Positions 5,152 to 7,094 of a stretch of 7,094 bases of DNA are shown one piece after another; within the stretch, counting starts at the first letter, position 1; each line of letters starts with the position of its first letter. Below the pieces are notes generated by a model, which did no database searches, was not told where the DNA came from, and saw only the letters and a program-made list of their open reading frames with translations. This DNA is from Acidobacteriaceae bacterium. Lineage in GTDB: Bacteria > Acidobacteriota > Terriglobia > Terriglobales > Acidobacteriaceae. Made by a program: the position numbers and the translations under genes. The stretch covers positions 1 to 7,094 of the forward strand of contig PLSH01000145.1 of the NCBI GenBank assembly GCA_003165095.1, read 5' to 3'.

Positions 5152-7094
5152 ATGTTCTCGCGCAAGACGCTGGTTGCGTTCTTTTTTTCCGGGTTTCCCC
5201 TGGTCTGCATTGCCGGCACGCTTCAAGCTCAATCGTCCGGCTCGCAGAGCGTCTTTGGCTACAGCAGCTTCGATGCCCAGGCAAAAGTCGAGGAGAAGTT
5301 TCTCGCTGTGCCGGACTCCAAGCTGGCCGGAGAACACCTGAAGACTCTTACCTCCGCGCCGCACCTTGCCGCCACTCCCGAGGACCACAAGACGGCTGAG
5401 TACGTAGCGCAAAAGTTTCGCGCAGCCGGACTCGACACCGAGATTGTGCCCTACCGCGTGTTGTTGAACCAGCCCAAAGAAGTGCGCGTAGAGGCTTTTG
5501 ACGCGGGCGGGAAGCTCCTAATGAGCGGGCCGACGCGGGAACATGTCAACGGCGACCCGTACCAGGACGACCCGCGCGTGGTGATGCCGTTCAACGGATC
5601 TTCCGGATCGGGAGACCTGACCGGCGACGTGGTTTACGCCAATTACGGCCGGCTGGAGGATTTCGATCGACTGGCCGCGCAGCATATCGATCTCCACGGC
5701 AAGATCGTGATTTGCCGTTACGGCGCCAACTTCCGGGGCGTCAAGGTCTACATCGCCGAGAAGCGTGGCGCGGCCGGCGTGCTCATTTACTCCGATCCGC
5801 AGGACGACGGCTACTACAAGGGCGATCCCTGGCCCATTGGCCCCTGGCGGCCCGATACCGGCGTGCAGCGCGGCTCGGTCCAGTACCTGTTCAAATATGC
5901 GGGCGATCCTGAAACTCCAGGCGTGGCTTCAACGCTGGATCTGCCTGACTCAGCCCGCATCGCCGGCGGCGGAAACCAGCCGCAGATCATCTCCATCCCC
6001 ATCAGCTACCACGATGCCGCACCCATTCTGCAGGCTCTGCAAGGGCCGGGCGTGCCGCAGGGCTGGCAGGGTGCGCTTCCCTTCCGCTATCATCTCGGCC
6101 CCGGCGGCGTGAAGGTTCACCTGGTTTCGCAGCAGGATTACCAGCGCCGGATCATCTGGGATGTAATCGGCAAGATCAAGGGTTCGGAATATCCGGGCGA
6201 GCGGGTGGTGGTGGGCAACCACCGCGATGCGTGGGTCTACGGCACGGTGGATCCGAGTAGCGGCACCGCGGCCATGCTCGAATCGGTGCACGGCGTCGGC
6301 GCGCTGCTCAAGGATGGATGGCGGCCCAAACGCACCATTGTCTTTTGCAGTTGGGATGCTGAAGAGGAGGGCTTGATCGGGTCAACGGAGTGGGTGGAGC
6401 AGCAGGGCAAGACGCTCGACCATGCCGTGGCGTACTTCAACGTGGACGTAGCAGTCTCGGGTCCGGATTTCTCGGCCTCCGCCGTGCCTTCGCTGAAACA
6501 GTTTCTCCGCGATCTGACCCGCTCCGTTCCCAGCCCCGTGAGCGGAACGGTTTATCAGCAGTGGAGAATGGAGCGCCGCGAGGACAACGAACACCAAGGA
6601 TCGAATGCGCCGCCCACAAGCGATGAAGAGGTCCGCGTCGGTGACCTGGGTTCGGGTTCCGACTTTACACCTTTCCTGCAGCACGCGGGCGTGCCCTCCA
6701 CGGACATCGGGTCGGAAGGCCCGTACGGCGTGTATCACTCGACCTTCGACGATTTTGCCTGGTATACACAAAACGCCGACCCGCATTTTGCCTATCTGCA
6801 GGAGATGGCCCGCATTCTGGGCCTGGAAGCGCTGCGCATGGCCGACGCCGACGTGCTGCCTTACGACTACACGGCTTACGCCCGCGAGATCACCGCTTAC
6901 ATTGAGGCGGCACAGCACAAGGCGGCAGACGCGAAGCTGGCCGGCCTGGATTTTGCTCCGGCCGAGGCAGCAGCGCAGCGGCTGACTGTGGCGGCGCAAA
7001 GAGCGCACGATCAGGAAGCCGCGGCCTCCGGCGACCTGGTAAAACTGAACAACGCACTACGCGGCGCTGAAACCGCGTTGCTGACCGACGCCGG
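5152..7094 (+). CDS. Exported PSMA/glutamate carboxypeptidase II-like M28 metallopeptidase, 3' end cut by the window edge
   Basis: This is a secreted or periplasmic di-zinc exopeptidase of the M28B group, expected to trim amino acids from peptides. The 647 residues present start with a Sec signal (basic MFSRK, hydrophobic 6-24, likely cut after LQA at 26). A protease-associated domain follows (about 130-300; NYGRLEDF, GKIVICRYG, FRGVKV, GVQRG), then the M28 core (about 325-560). All five zinc ligands are visible: His357 and Asp367 (VGNHRDAWVYGTVDP), Glu405 after the catalytic base Glu404 (SWDAEEEG), Asp432 (YFNVD) and His529 (VYHS). The start of a transferrin-receptor-like dimerisation domain (from about 560) is cut off; about 80-110 residues are probably missing, since family members run to about 700-750. 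The ATG at 5152 is chosen for its signal peptide and a GGGGGG stretch 8 bases upstream. Substrate-pocket residues differ from human GCPII, so N-acetyl-aspartyl-glutamate need not be the substrate. Confidence 0.95.
   Translation, partial: MFSRKTLVAFFFSGFPLVCIAGTLQAQSSGSQSVFGYSSFDAQAKVEEKFLAVPDSKLAGEHLKTLTSAPHLAATPEDHKTAEYVAQKFRAAGLDTEIVPYRVLLNQPKEVRVEAFDAGGKLLMSGPTREHVNGDPYQDDPRVVMPFNGSSGSGDLTGDVVYANYGRLEDFDRLAAQHIDLHGKIVICRYGANFRGVKVYIAEKRGAAGVLIYSDPQDDGYYKGDPWPIGPWRPDTGVQRGSVQYLFKYAGDPETPGVASTLDLPDSARIAGGGNQPQIISIPISYHDAAPILQALQGPGVPQGWQGALPFRYHLGPGGVKVHLVSQQDYQRRIIWDVIGKIKGSEYPGERVVVGNHRDAWVYGTVDPSSGTAAMLESVHGVGALLKDGWRPKRTIVFCSWDAEEEGLIGSTEWVEQQGKTLDHAVAYFNVDVAVSGPDFSASAVPSLKQFLRDLTRSVPSPVSGTVYQQWRMERREDNEHQGSNAPPTSDEEVRVGDLGSGSDFTPFLQHAGVPSTDIGSEGPYGVYHSTFDDFAWYTQNADPHFAYLQEMARILGLEALRMADADVLPYDYTAYAREITAYIEAAQHKAADAKLAGLDFAPAEAAAQRLTVAAQRAHDQEAAASGDLVKLNNALRGAETALLTDA

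Noticed and set aside
6382..7008. 208-residue minus-strand open frame opposite the M28 peptidase
   Set aside because: It overlaps the zinc-ligand and dimerisation regions of a convincing peptidase; its composition is Arg/His-rich with no recognisable fold.

Overview
The window looks like a chromosomal segment of a moderately GC-rich bacterium, most plausibly an acidobacterium (Acidobacteriota, Terriglobia-like). That placement is an inference from gene content and protein style: a symporter of the 'MAGNVTAFNTV' type paired with a tiny two-helix membrane protein, an exported PSMA-like M28 peptidase, and an MscL with a C-terminal zinc ribbon. No rRNA or other phylogenetic marker is present. Gene density is ordinary. 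I see no transposase, integrase, tRNA, CRISPR array or phage gene, and no gene-free stretch over 300 bases.

Layout. Left part, minus strand, read from right to left: a 606-residue sodium:solute symporter (2797 to 977, TTG start), then 15 bases later an 81-residue two-helix membrane protein (961 to 716), then 61 bases later an SRAP/YedK-type abasic-site-crosslinking protein (from 654, running off the left edge). The first two look like a translationally coordinated pair; the third is co-directional and may share the transcript. A 205-bp divergent region (2798 to 3002) separates them from the plus-strand genes and holds a perfect 6+2+6 palindrome.

Right part, plus strand: mtnA (methylthioribose-1-phosphate isomerase, methionine salvage; 3003 to 4052), a 97-residue membrane protein of unknown function 27 bases downstream (4080 to 4373), mscL (4550 to 5008) behind a full AGGAGG ribosome-binding site, and an exported PSMA/glutamate-carboxypeptidase-II-like M28 metallopeptidase that starts at 5152 and is still open at the right edge. 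The 143-bp gap between mscL and the peptidase contains a 7-bp inverted repeat with half-sites two helical turns apart.

The genes do not form one pathway. They are separate functions: solute uptake, DNA-damage protection, sulfur salvage, osmotic safety valve and peptide hydrolysis. I do not see a novel multi-gene system. The points most worth checking are the altered specificity pocket of the PSMA-like peptidase, the small putative partner of the symporter, and the inverted repeat before the peptidase.
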